Virus record (IMG/VR): IMGVR_UViG_3300021440_000071
Span: 1-37,359 of that record
Reading direction: 5' to 3' (one strand)
DNA length: 37,359 nt
From: a virus
Below are positions 6,981 through 12,711 of the stretch, piece after piece; the first letter of the stretch is position 1, and each line of letters starts with the position of its first letter. The translations under genes and the position numbers were made by a program. The notes beneath the pieces were generated by a model. The model searched no databases and had not been told where the DNA came from. It saw nothing but the letters and a program-made list of their open reading frames with translations.

Positions 6981-7002
6981 GGTGTGGGGTTATTTTATGT
7001 GG

Positions 7003-7602
7003 TTAATCAATTCCAAAGTATAAGTCTGAACTAATATCGTCCGTATTTGAATTTTTAAGAGCATTTATTAGGTTCTCCTTCGATTCTTTACACAAGCCAA
7101 AACCATATCTACAATATCTAAATGACCTTTCAAATGTTGAAATGGGATACATGATATCTTTTTCTAAGCATAACTTTTTACATGATAAGTCTTGAAAAAA
7201 TTTATCGTGAAATAGTATTGTAAATGCTTCTACATCATCCTTTAATTCTCTGAAATAAGCCATCTTTGTAATAGAGAAATCAAAAATAGATATAATATCT
7301 TCTGGAGTTCCATAATGCTTTCTTATTAATTCAATTCTGATATTTGTCTTTTTATTCTTGTATGATATTGTATTTGCGTTCTCATAACTAAAAATGTAAT
7401 CTTCATTACTTTTAAAGTATGCGTTCGCTTCTGAATAATCAGCTTCGCATTTGAAAAATATATCAATATCTTTTATTTTTTGATTACTGAAAATATTTTT
7501 GAAACATCCACCTGCGATAAAACCTTTATGGTTAATCATGTAGTGGTCAAGGAATCTGACTTTAGTTAATGATAGTGGTGATTCTTTTAAGAATTGTTGC
7601 AT
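7003..7602 (-). CDS. Nucleotidyltransferase-fold protein (phage type)
   Basis: Residues ~28-55 read GFIAGGCFKNIFSNQKIKDI then DIFF, the polymerase-beta-like nucleotidyltransferase signature GG..kd......DID(l/i)f: GG in the helix-capping turn and DID as metal ligands. Lower down, TNIRIELIRKHYG may supply the third acidic residue (E of RIELI) and FDFSITKMAYF is a conserved-looking helix. Length (199 aa) fits a minimal head domain plus helical tail. Phage members are common but their substrates are not known; they may modify host tRNA or protein. The fold call is fair, the function is not known. Confidence 0.75.
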   Translation of the reverse strand: MQQFLKESPLSLTKVRFLDHYMINHKGFIAGGCFKNIFSNQKIKDIDIFFKCEADYSEANAYFKSNEDYIFSYENANTISYKNKKTNIRIELIRKHYGTPEDIISIFDFSITKMAYFRELKDDVEAFTILFHDKFFQDLSCKKLCLEKDIMYPISTFERSFRYCRYGFGLCKESKENLINALKNSNTDDISSDLYFGID

Positions 7603-7634
7603 ATTCTTTATTTTAAAATGTTAGTTAAGTTGGG

Positions 7635-7766
7635 TTAGTATATTTTATAAAGTCTTTTTGTTGCTAATTTTGTTTTCTCCCAAATGAGCCAAAACTTATT
7701 TTGTTTGCTCATCTTTATTTTTTTGTTTATGTTGTACCATCTAATCAATAGACTTTTTCGTGCCAT
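7635..7766 (-). CDS. Possible small basic protein, 43 aa
   Basis: ATG 7766 to TAA 7635 in a ~200-base gap. The product, beginning MARKSLLIRWYNINKKIKMS, is strongly basic with several Trp/Tyr residues. No family recognised. Evidence for coding is limited to an intact frame and position in a gap. Confidence 0.4.
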   Translation of the reverse strand: MARKSLLIRWYNINKKIKMSKQNKFWLIWEKTKLATKRLYKIY

Positions 7767-7802
7767 CTTTTCACGCCTGTTCGTAGGCTTACGTTTTAGT
7801 TG

Positions 7803-8054
7803 TTATAAATTATCTACTTCAATTTTTACTTCGTTCCAATAATCCCATTGTTCATTAGGGCTTTCAAATTCATGCCAATTAATAGCTTCGCATATTTCAT
7901 CAATAGCAATTAAGGATACTTTCTTTGCTTGTGATAAAATTTGTTCGGGATATTCATGGTTTGTAAGCATTGAACTACCAATGTATCCATGAACGTAATC
8001 TTTGAACTTTTCTATAAGTTCCTGCGCTTTCTCTTTCGGTGTTTGCTGTGTCAT
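7803..8054 (-). CDS. Hypothetical protein, 83 aa
   Basis: I start at ATG 8054 (MTQQTPKEKAQELIEKFKDY), 5 bases after the upstream stop; an earlier ATG at 8093 would overlap the upstream gene by 34 bases. The pattern KEKAQELIEKF...KKVSLIAIDEICEAI...YWNEVKIEVDNL is one I have seen often in small helical Bacteroidota phage proteins. Function unknown. Confidence 0.72.
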   Translation of the reverse strand: MTQQTPKEKAQELIEKFKDYVHGYIGSSMLTNHEYPEQILSQAKKVSLIAIDEICEAINWHEFESPNEQWDYWNEVKIEVDNL

Positions 8055-8059
8055 ATCTT

Positions 8060-8407
8060 TTACTTTTGTGGTTTGGTTGGTAAGGGCTGCCAAAATTTGA
8101 ATCTTATTTTCATTTTACTGACAGATGCATAAATAACTTCAACTGCCTTATCTTGTAATTCATCCCATGCTAATACATTCCCTTCTTTATCCGCATCCTC
8201 TTTAGTCGGCAGCCTATCCTCAACGCTTATCCAACGGTCGGGAGTGGGGTGTTTGAGTTTCTCGATAACCTCATCAATACTTTTACAGTTAGCCGCATCT
8301 AATATCGGCTTAACATATTCTTGTAATAAATACTTGTAATCTTCTTCTTTAGTGTCTAAAGAATATTTCATTAATAAATTGTTTATTCTTATTTCTTTTG
8401 TGTTCAT
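8060..8407 (-). CDS. DUF551 domain protein
   Basis: The C-terminal half contains the DUF551 hallmark WISVEDRLPTKEDADKEGNV and ends with KFWQPLPTKP, matching the family pattern 'W....RLP.......VL.......V......W.PLP'. The N-terminal ~50 residues are helical and variable. DUF551 proteins are frequent in phages and have no proven function. Starts at ATG 8407; the gene is closely spaced with the downstream gene. Confidence 0.82.
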   Translation of the reverse strand: MNTKEIRINNLLMKYSLDTKEEDYKYLLQEYVKPILDAANCKSIDEVIEKLKHPTPDRWISVEDRLPTKEDADKEGNVLAWDELQDKAVEVIYASVSKMKIRFKFWQPLPTKPQK

Positions 8408-8455
8408 TTTTTAAGTTTTAGTTGATGATTAATTATAGTGTGTGGTATAAGTATC

Positions 8456-8743
8456 TTATATAACAACGAATCCAACTGATTCAAATTTTACGTGAGAAAA
8501 TCCGCTAAACCCATTCAAATCTTTTTGTACAAAATGTGTCCACCAACAAATAAAACTTGCCACATCTCTTGAATAAATTTGTAAACTTACTTCCGTTGGG
8601 TCTCCATGAGGAATAACCCTTATTGGTTCTGATAAATCCAAGCAAGTTTCAAATGTGAAGTAATCACAACCATGTTTTAAAGGTATTTTTCTGTCTTCGG
8701 CTGTAAGTAAGCCAACTTTGTTAAGGATGTTTATTTTATCCAT
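8456..8743 (-). CDS. Hypothetical protein, 95 aa
   Basis: Begins MDKINILNKVGLLTAEDRKI and has a beta-rich body with aromatic residues (SFICWWTHFVQKDLNGFSGF). No family recognised. Starts at ATG 8743 and is separated by 48 bases from the DUF551 gene. Confidence 0.66.
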   Translation of the reverse strand: MDKINILNKVGLLTAEDRKIPLKHGCDYFTFETCLDLSEPIRVIPHGDPTEVSLQIYSRDVASFICWWTHFVQKDLNGFSGFSHVKFESVGFVVI

Positions 8744-8797
8744 TTTTTAAAGTTTTAGTTTTTAGATAAGGATGAAAATTTCAGTCTTAGTAGGGAG

Positions 8798-9145
8798 TTA
8801 TGCGTAATTGCTAAGCCAACGCACATCAACCCAAGCATCAGTAAATGGTATTTGTTTTTTAACCATAACTTGAGGTGGTTCGTAATCATATCCACCAAAT
8901 CCATTTCCATCTTCAAAAGTTTCAATTTCTTGCTTTAATCCTTTTTCTAAAATTCTAACGTGTATAGGCTTCCAAACGATATTGGTTAAATCAACTCCAA
9001 TAATCTCAACTTTTACCTTTCTAAAGTTTGGATAATCCATATCACAATTTACTTTACCTTCTGCAATAGCCAACAAGCAACTACGCATAACAGCACCTAA
9101 ATCGCTATTGGCAGTTTCTTCTGTATTCAAATTTTTGTGTTCCAT
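8798..9145 (-). CDS. Hypothetical protein, 115 aa
   Basis: A short N-terminal helix with SDLGAVMRSCLLAIAEGKVN, then alternating beta-like segments (VKVEIIGVDLTNIVWKPIHV) and a glycine-rich turn (GNGFGGYDYEPP). No family recognised. It is the first gene after cassette 2, separated from attC-like site D by ~40 bases, and no clear promoter was seen in front of it. Confidence 0.66.
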   Translation of the reverse strand: MEHKNLNTEETANSDLGAVMRSCLLAIAEGKVNCDMDYPNFRKVKVEIIGVDLTNIVWKPIHVRILEKGLKQEIETFEDGNGFGGYDYEPPQVMVKKQIPFTDAWVDVRWLSNYA

Positions 9146-9184
9146 ATTAACTTTATTTTAAATTGATAATTTCGTGTATTAAAT

Positions 9185-9216
9185 CGCCAACAGCGTTTAG
9201 CTGCAAAACGTTAGCG
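9185..9216 (-). repeat. Short attC-like hairpin D (3' end of cassette 2)
   Basis: Minus strand: CGCTAAC (9216-9210) starts 1 base after the TGA stop of the RHH gene and the element closes with GTTGGCG (9191-9185). The boxes pair at 6 of 7 positions; between them AGC/GCT encloses a GTTTA loop and a one-sided GCAAAAC spacer. It shares CAAA..CGTTAG.CG with site C and GTTAGCG with site A. At 32 bp it is shorter than known attC sites, so it may be a decayed site. Confidence 0.38.
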
Positions 9217-9217
9217 G

Positions 9218-9388
9218 TCATTTCGTTTTCTTAATTTTTATTTTTTTTTGCCCACGCTCAAATGATTGAATGATTGAACGAATTGCGGTTTCGCAGTAGT
9301 TCTTTCTACTCCGTCCATCCTGTTCCGCAATTTTATCAAGTGCCGAAGTTTCAGCATCGGTTAGGTGTATTTCAATCCTGTTTTTCAT
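9218..9388 (-). CDS. Small ribbon-helix-helix DNA-binding protein (cassette 2)
   Basis: A 56-residue protein: MKNRIEIHLTDAETSALDKI, then GRSRKNYCETAIRSIIQSFE and a lysine-rich tail. The RIEIHL strand, helix A, turn GRSRKN and helix B fit the CopG/Arc ribbon-helix-helix plan, and it is clearly paralogous to 2232-2396. Its ATG overlaps the stop codon of the upstream gene (TAATG). It is the last gene of a three-gene operon and probably autoregulates via the TACGAYA repeats at 9827-9845. Confidence 0.87.
   Translation of the reverse strand: MKNRIEIHLTDAETSALDKIAEQDGRSRKNYCETAIRSIIQSFERGQKKIKIKKTK
9221..9246. repeat. 26-bp inverted repeat around cassette 2, left copy
   Basis: The reverse complement of these 26 bases is identical to 9919-9944 on the plus strand. 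The left copy encodes the lysine-rich tail of the cassette 2 RHH protein; the right copy is non-coding, just upstream of the cassette 2 promoter. A remnant of an oppositely oriented related cassette is one explanation. Confidence 0.75.
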
Positions 9389-9576
9389 TACCAGTCAATT
9401 TCGTTTAGGTGAATAGTTTTAATGTCGTTTTCGGAAAGCGGTTTTTCGCCTTGCAACTTTTTCACAATATCAAGAAGTCGTGATTTTGTTGCAGGGAAAT
9501 TTCGCAAATCATCTTTTCTTACTCTGTTGAGTATGCTTTCAATTTGCCCCTGTTTGTGTTGTTGGTATGCGTTCAT
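9388..9576 (-). CDS. Cassette 2 protein of unknown function, 62 aa
   Basis: Middle gene of the cassette 2 operon. Helical and basic in the centre (ESILNRVRKDDLRNFPATKS), acidic near the end (LSENDIKTIHLNEIDW). It has no counterpart in cassette 1. The 11-base gap upstream and TAATG overlap downstream show one transcript. No family recognised; it could be part of a toxin-antitoxin set with the RHH protein. Confidence 0.7.
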   Translation of the reverse strand: MNAYQQHKQGQIESILNRVRKDDLRNFPATKSRLLDIVKKLQGEKPLSENDIKTIHLNEIDW

Positions 9577-9587
9577 TTTATTAAATT

Positions 9588-9803
9588 TTATAGGTTAAAA
9601 TCTTTTTGCATTACTGATATTTTGTGTCCTTTAGGGTAGGCATCGCAACCCTCCAAAAGTTCCACTACTTCTGTATGGTCTTGCTGGCTGAACAGATACT
9701 TTGCCTTTACAACAAAAGGGATGGTTGTAATTTCTCTGCCTCCGTAGTGGCGAAAGGATTTATACCTGTAAACCCTAACTTTTACCTCTGTATTTGCTTC
9801 CAT
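9588..9803 (-). CDS. Cassette 2 protein of unknown function, 71 aa
   Basis: First gene of the cassette 2 operon; a beta-rich small protein (EVKVRVYRYKSFRHYGGREI). No family recognised. No clear sequence similarity to the first gene of cassette 1, so only the RHH gene and the regulatory architecture are shared between the cassettes. Confidence 0.7.
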   Translation of the reverse strand: MEANTEVKVRVYRYKSFRHYGGREITTIPFVVKAKYLFSQQDHTEVVELLEGCDAYPKGHKISVMQKDFNL

Positions 9804-9826
9804 TGTAATTTGCTTGTTTTTAATTT

Positions 9827-9862
9827 ATACGACAAAGATACGATAAAGTTTCGTATTTTCAA
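9827..9862 (-). promoter_or_regulatory. Cassette 2 promoter with 11-bp direct repeats and inverted half-site
   Basis: Minus strand: TTG (9862-9860), 19 bases, TATCTTTG (9840-9833), a full -7 match to TAnnTTTG. On the plus strand ATACGACAAAG (9827-9837) and ATACGATAAAG (9838-9848) are tandem 11-bp repeats overlapping the -7 box, and TCGTAT (9851-9856) is an inverted half-site in the spacer. The same core, TACGAYA every 11 bp, lies at the cassette 1 promoter. Likely RHH autoregulatory operator. Confidence 0.65.
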
Positions 9863-9918
9863 TCATTATTTTAAAAAAGTTATTAACAATGTTAAAATGA
9901 TTAAATGAACCCTCCCAC

Positions 9919-9944
9919 AAAAAATAAAAATTAAGAAAACGAAA
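9919..9944. repeat. 26-bp inverted repeat around cassette 2, right copy
   Basis: Identical to the reverse complement of 9221-9246. A-rich but not simple: it includes TTAAGAAAACGAAA. It lies upstream of the cassette 2 promoter, followed by a CA-rich stretch that leads into attC-like site A. Confidence 0.75.
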
Positions 9945-9971
9945 CGGGCAACCGCACAACCCAACGCACAC

Positions 9972-10065
9972 CGCTAACATTGCATTAAAAGAAAGCGGCA
10001 ATGAACGGTATCGCATTGAAGGAGCATTTGTAGTGCCGCCTTCTTTAATGCAAATCCCGTTAGCG
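9972..10065 (-). repeat. attC-like site A (upstream boundary of cassette 2)
   Basis: Best formed of the four hairpins. Outer boxes CGCTAAC (9972-9978) and GTTAGCG (10059-10065) are perfectly complementary. The inner arms 9979-10000 and 10034-10055 pair almost throughout with a few extra bases on one side, like the extrahelical bases of attC sites. An unpaired CCC (10056-10058) separates inner and outer stems on one side only, like the spacer of attC. The 33-base tip is variable. Total 94 bp. On the minus strand the preceding ORF's stop TAA lies in the first box. CA-rich flank resembles that of site B. Confidence 0.6.
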
Positions 10066-10200
10066 TCCCACCTTTCTCACTTCCCTTCTGTACGCTCGGT
10101 ATAATCGCTTCCTATATTTAATGGTAATATGTCGCTTGGTATATATCCACCGATATATATTCATCAACTCTCTATCACGGATTATTCTTGGGTGTTTCAT
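10060..10200 (-). CDS. Small very basic protein, 46 aa
   Basis: ATG 10200 to TAA 10060. It begins MKHPRIIRDRELMNIYRWIY and is rich in Arg/Lys/Tyr. It starts 2 bases after the stop of the mini-membrane-protein ORF, and its stop codon is inside the first box of attC-like site A. A nucleic-acid-binding role is possible from charge alone. Coding status rests on frame and spacing. Confidence 0.5.
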   Translation of the reverse strand: MKHPRIIRDRELMNIYRWIYTKRHITIKYRKRLYRAYRREVRKVGR

Positions 10201-10202
10201 GG

Positions 10203-10328
10203 TTATAGAGTATTATATATTATTGAAATTACCTTAAACATTATGAACGCCCATATACTAAGTATTATAAACTCAAGAATCAATAATAATAGTAATTCCC
10301 TTTTCTCTTTGTTGGTTAGGTTATTCAT
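10203..10328 (-). CDS. Mini membrane protein, 41 aa
   Basis: ATG 10328 to TAA 10203. A charged N-terminus (MNNLTNKEKREL) is followed by one long hydrophobic helix (LLLLILEFIILSIWAFIMF), then a short tail. The ATG overlaps the stop of the lipoprotein gene (ATGA), so the two are translationally coupled and probably work together. The inner membrane is the expected location. It could be the inner partner of the lipoprotein (spanin-like or exclusion pair). Confidence 0.62.
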   Translation of the reverse strand: MNNLTNKEKRELLLLLILEFIILSIWAFIMFKVISIIYNTL

Positions 10329-10549
10329 GGTTTCTTTATTTTGTGATACCATATATTGAATATATTAGTTACCGTTGAATTTGTATCCCCATTTTTAATA
10401 TAAACAGTATAGTTATTTTTATTATACAATACCTTCAACGTATCTTTTTTCAATGGATCATTATCGAGATAATATCCACTTGGCGGTTCATTTATTAATC
10501 CGCATCCAATCATGAGTAGTAAGATACTAGCTATTAATAGTTTACTCAT
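10325..10549 (-). CDS. Small lipoprotein, 74 aa
   Basis: Begins MSKLLIASILLLMIGCGLIN: positive start, hydrophobic core and a lipobox MIGC with the lipidated Cys at residue 16. The mature ~58 residues are polar with repeated Asn/Thr and no further Cys. It is coupled to a mini membrane protein. Possible roles are outer spanin, superinfection exclusion, or periplasmic inhibitor; it lies in the accessory operon, not next to the holin-like gene, which weakens the spanin idea. The signal peptide is clear, the function unknown. Confidence 0.78.
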   Translation of the reverse strand: MSKLLIASILLLMIGCGLINEPPSGYYLDNDPLKKDTLKVLYNKNNYTVYIKNGDTNSTVTNIFNIWYHKIKKP

Positions 10550-10604
10550 TTTTATTTCGTTTGAATATTGTAAGGGTGGGTTTTATAGTAGATTAAAAGT
10601 ATTG

Positions 10605-10811
10605 TCATGTGGTTAGTAATTTATAAGTGAATGTATATATGCTTCCGTTGAGGGTTTTGCCGTTAACCGATTGTATTGAATCTGATTCTAAAATCAATTT
10701 TTGTATTTGAGATGTAATATCATCGAATTCAATTAATACAAGTCTATAAGGCGAATAAATAGGCTTTTTACTATCATCAATTTCGATTTCAATTGTTATC
10801 TTGTGGGTCAT
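10605..10811 (-). CDS. Hypothetical protein, 68 aa
   Basis: Starts MTHKITIEIEIDDSKKPIYS; beta strands alternate with polar loops (LNGSIYTFTYKLLTT). No family recognised. Its ATG overlaps the stop of the upstream 182-aa gene (ATGA), so it is translationally coupled to it. Confidence 0.7.
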   Translation of the reverse strand: MTHKITIEIEIDDSKKPIYSPYRLVLIEFDDITSQIQKLILESDSIQSVNGKTLNGSIYTFTYKLLTT

Positions 10812-11356
10812 GGGTTACTTTTTAACAATTCATCAATTTCATTTGCCAAGTCGCGGAGTTTATCGGATATGGATTTCTCCTTTTGGTGATTAGATAGCCA
10901 TTTGTAGAAGGGGATGAAGGATTTTTTATTGTAGCAATCTCTCCAAACACTTAAACGTTGTTTTGTACTACTCCATACTTTAAAAGACTTCATTTTATTT
11001 ATTGCATCCCAAATATCTATACATTCTATACTCCCATCTTCCATATTCTCCAACAACGCCTTTCTAAGTTCGGGTTCTTCAACCGATTCAAACCATTCAC
11101 GCGCGGTTTTACTTTCGTCTAAAAAATCGTGGAGGGGGATTTCGTGGAGTTTAAGAGCATTATCGTTATATTGTAACCATACACCTTTATTAGTTACTGT
11201 AAAACATTTACAATCCTTATTAATATTACCTTCATCATTCGGTGCAGCCGCTTTAAGCACCTCCCTAAGTAACGGTAAATCTTCGGGTTTCTTCGTGTGA
11301 ACGATACAGGTAGGCTCATCTTGTAGCCGCTTGATTAATTCTTGTTTGAGTTTCAT
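10808..11356 (-). CDS. Hypothetical protein, 182 aa
   Basis: Mixed alpha/beta protein; the middle has Trp-rich helical stretches (TAREWFESVEEPELRKALLE; SVWRDCYNKKSFIPFYKWLS) and the end is a coiled-coil-like helix (SDKLRDLANEIDELL). No family recognised with confidence. It starts at ATG 11356 and is coupled to the next gene. Confidence 0.7.
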   Translation of the reverse strand: MKLKQELIKRLQDEPTCIVHTKKPEDLPLLREVLKAAAPNDEGNINKDCKCFTVTNKGVWLQYNDNALKLHEIPLHDFLDESKTAREWFESVEEPELRKALLENMEDGSIECIDIWDAINKMKSFKVWSSTKQRLSVWRDCYNKKSFIPFYKWLSNHQKEKSISDKLRDLANEIDELLKSNP

Positions 11357-11393
11357 AATTCTGTTTTTAATTGTTTAAGGTAAATTGTAATTA

Positions 11394-11900
11394 TTAATTG
11401 CCTATTAATTTTATTTTATTATCAATCAATCTTATATCTCCCATATCGTCCACATCATTAACTATTCCTTGTAAAGCCTTATCTGATGCCAACATTACCC
11501 TTATTTCAAGCGTTTCAAGTTGTGTTTGCAATTCTGCTATTTCTTTATTAATTGCGCTTATCTCCTCTTTTCTTTTCTCAATCATATCCGAATATTCTTT
11601 TGGTATAATAAAAAACTCATCAAGATTAAAAGCAACATTATTTTTTGATGCAGTTCCCCAAGCATTTCCGAGCCAATCTTCTCTATATGTTTGGTTTTGC
11701 CCCGCTTTTAATGACTTTTCTAAAACTATCTTTTTTAATTCTTCATTTGATTTTATTTCAAAATCATTGCTCATTACCTTATGAAGCATATAAACATTAA
11801 GGCTTATACCTTGCGGCTGACTATCTTTTAAATTTTTTATTTTCGCCCTTACTCGTTCTGTTATTTTATCGACTAAGTATTTTCTTTGTGTTGAGTTCAT
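11394..11900 (-). CDS. Hypothetical protein with C-terminal coiled coil, 168 aa
   Basis: I start at ATG 11900 (MNSTQRKYLVDKITERVRAK), just past the stop of the preceding gene (11902); the longer frame from 11942 would overlap that gene. Residues ~108-145 (IEKRKEEISAINKEIAELQT, then QLETLEIRVML) form a likely coiled coil. The N-terminal half is basic. No family recognised. Confidence 0.72.
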   Translation of the reverse strand: MNSTQRKYLVDKITERVRAKIKNLKDSQPQGISLNVYMLHKVMSNDFEIKSNEELKKIVLEKSLKAGQNQTYREDWLGNAWGTASKNNVAFNLDEFFIIPKEYSDMIEKRKEEISAINKEIAELQTQLETLEIRVMLASDKALQGIVNDVDDMGDIRLIDNKIKLIGN

Positions 11901-11901
11901 C

Positions 11902-12120
11902 TTATAAATATTTAGGAAGTGAAGGAATATTTTTAACACCATTTTTATAATAACCTACTACTAATCCATCTTCAACTATTGCATTATCATAACTTAACAT
12001 TAAATAATTTGCAAAGTGTTCAGCTGTTTTGCTTTTACCTTCTTTTTCCATATTTTCTTTGTACCGTGTAATTGATATTTGTTGTATACTTTTTATTTCT
12101 TTTTGAGTTAAGGTTTTCAT
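11902..12120 (-). CDS. Hypothetical protein, 72 aa (first gene of the accessory operon)
   Basis: Basic helical N-terminus (LTQKEIKSIQQISITRYKEN) followed by KTAEHFANYLMLSYDNAIVE. No family recognised. It is the first gene behind the palindrome-containing promoter, with a leader of about 18 bases, so it is probably among the earliest products. First genes of such operons often act against the host, but nothing here shows that. Confidence 0.7.
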   Translation of the reverse strand: MKTLTQKEIKSIQQISITRYKENMEKEGKSKTAEHFANYLMLSYDNAIVEDGLVVGYYKNGVKNIPSLPKYL

Positions 12121-12144
12121 TTTAATTGTTTTTTAATTCTGATA

Positions 12145-12177
12145 CAAATATAATATTAATATTATCATTTCACCAAA
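12145..12177 (-). promoter_or_regulatory. Promoter with 16-bp palindromic operator (12.1 kb)
   Basis: Minus strand: TTTG (12177-12174), 21 bases, TATATTTG (12152-12145), matching the Bacteroidota promoter fully. The spacer contains ATAATATTAATATTAT (12150-12165), a perfect palindrome that also overlaps the -7 box. The same element in the same register is at 5003-5035. Predicted start about 12138. It drives the accessory operon after the tandem terminators. Confidence 0.75.
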
Positions 12178-12243
12178 GAAAATAGAATATTTATTTTTCT
12201 ATATAATTACGAAACAATATAGATAGAACCTATATACAACAAA

Positions 12244-12266
12244 AATAGCCCACAAATAGTGCTATT
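12244..12266 (-). terminator. Weak terminator-like hairpin
   Basis: Minus strand: AATAGC (12266-12261), an 11-base loop, GCTATT (12249-12244), then TTTGTTG. A short stem with a moderate T-run, behind two stronger terminators and before the accessory promoter. It could be a third back-up terminator or a chance structure. Confidence 0.35.
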
Positions 12267-12330
12267 CTCGCTTAATTACTCAACCAAAAACAATATGAAC
12301 GGTGTAAAGATAATGAATAATTGAATAAAA

Positions 12331-12356
12331 AAAGAGTTAGCGGCAACCAACTCTTT
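12331..12356 (-). terminator. Intrinsic terminator T2 of the late operon
   Basis: Minus strand: AAAGAGTTGG, loop TTGCCG, CTAACTCTTT, then TTTTATT. The 10-bp stem includes a G.U pair that would be an A.C mismatch if the plus strand were transcribed, so it is built for the minus transcript. Second of two tandem terminators after the holin-like gene. Confidence 0.8.
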
Positions 12357-12403
12357 AAATATATCCACCAATGAGACTAACGACAATCCAAAGATAATAA
12401 AAA

Positions 12404-12426
12404 AAACGTAGTTATTAGCTACGTTT
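12404..12426 (-). terminator. Intrinsic terminator T1 (bidirectional in form)
   Basis: Perfect 8-bp stem AAACGTAG (12404-12411) / CTACGTTT (12419-12426) with a 7-base loop. On the minus strand it is followed by a run of T's, on the plus strand by TCTTTCTTTTTTT, so it can stop both directions. It lies ~80 bases after the stop of the holin-like gene and marks the end of the virion/lysis transcript. The remaining non-coding bases here (12427-12504) show nothing more. Confidence 0.82.
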
Positions 12427-12504
12427 CTTTCTTTTTTTGTGGTAATATATATCAGAGATTCAACAATCAAACATACTCCCCAATTCTCAATTCACCAAAT
12501 ATTT

Positions 12505-12687
12505 TTATGTCGTCGTTCCACCCGTTACATTTCCATCCTTTGCGGCTGCGAATCCTAACCCACTTGCGACGGTTACGATTGTAGCGGCTGTTGTTGCATC
12601 TATTTTACCTGTACCTACTAATCCTGCTGTGATGATTGAAATTAACCCTGCAAGGCTTGTTTTCCAATTTTTTAATATGTGTTTCAT
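12505..12687 (-). CDS. Small holin-like membrane protein, 60 aa
   Basis: Begins MKHILKNWKTSLAGLISIIT and continues GLVGTGKIDATTAATIVTVA. There are two weakly hydrophobic segments, about residues 11-26 and 33-50, separated by a turn with TGKID, and a short polar tail (KDGNVTGGTTT). Similar 'NWKTT.AG......G..D..T......G.G...AKD' proteins occur near the lysis region of many Bacteroidota phages. A holin role is inferred from size and position: last gene before the tandem terminators. Confidence 0.72.
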   Translation of the reverse strand: MKHILKNWKTSLAGLISIITAGLVGTGKIDATTAATIVTVASGLGFAAAKDGNVTGGTTT

Positions 12688-12711
12688 ATAATAAACGGCT
12701 GTAAAGTAGCC

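Noticed and set aside
10129-10359. Plus-strand frame of 76 residues
   Set aside because: Antisense to two small ORFs that are tightly coupled with the lipoprotein gene, and no promoter or signal is seen.
12276-12470. 64-residue hydrophobic frame on the minus strand, a possible second holin
   Set aside because: It has only a TTG start and runs through two strong intrinsic terminators; the hydrophobic residues largely come from the T-rich terminator sequence.
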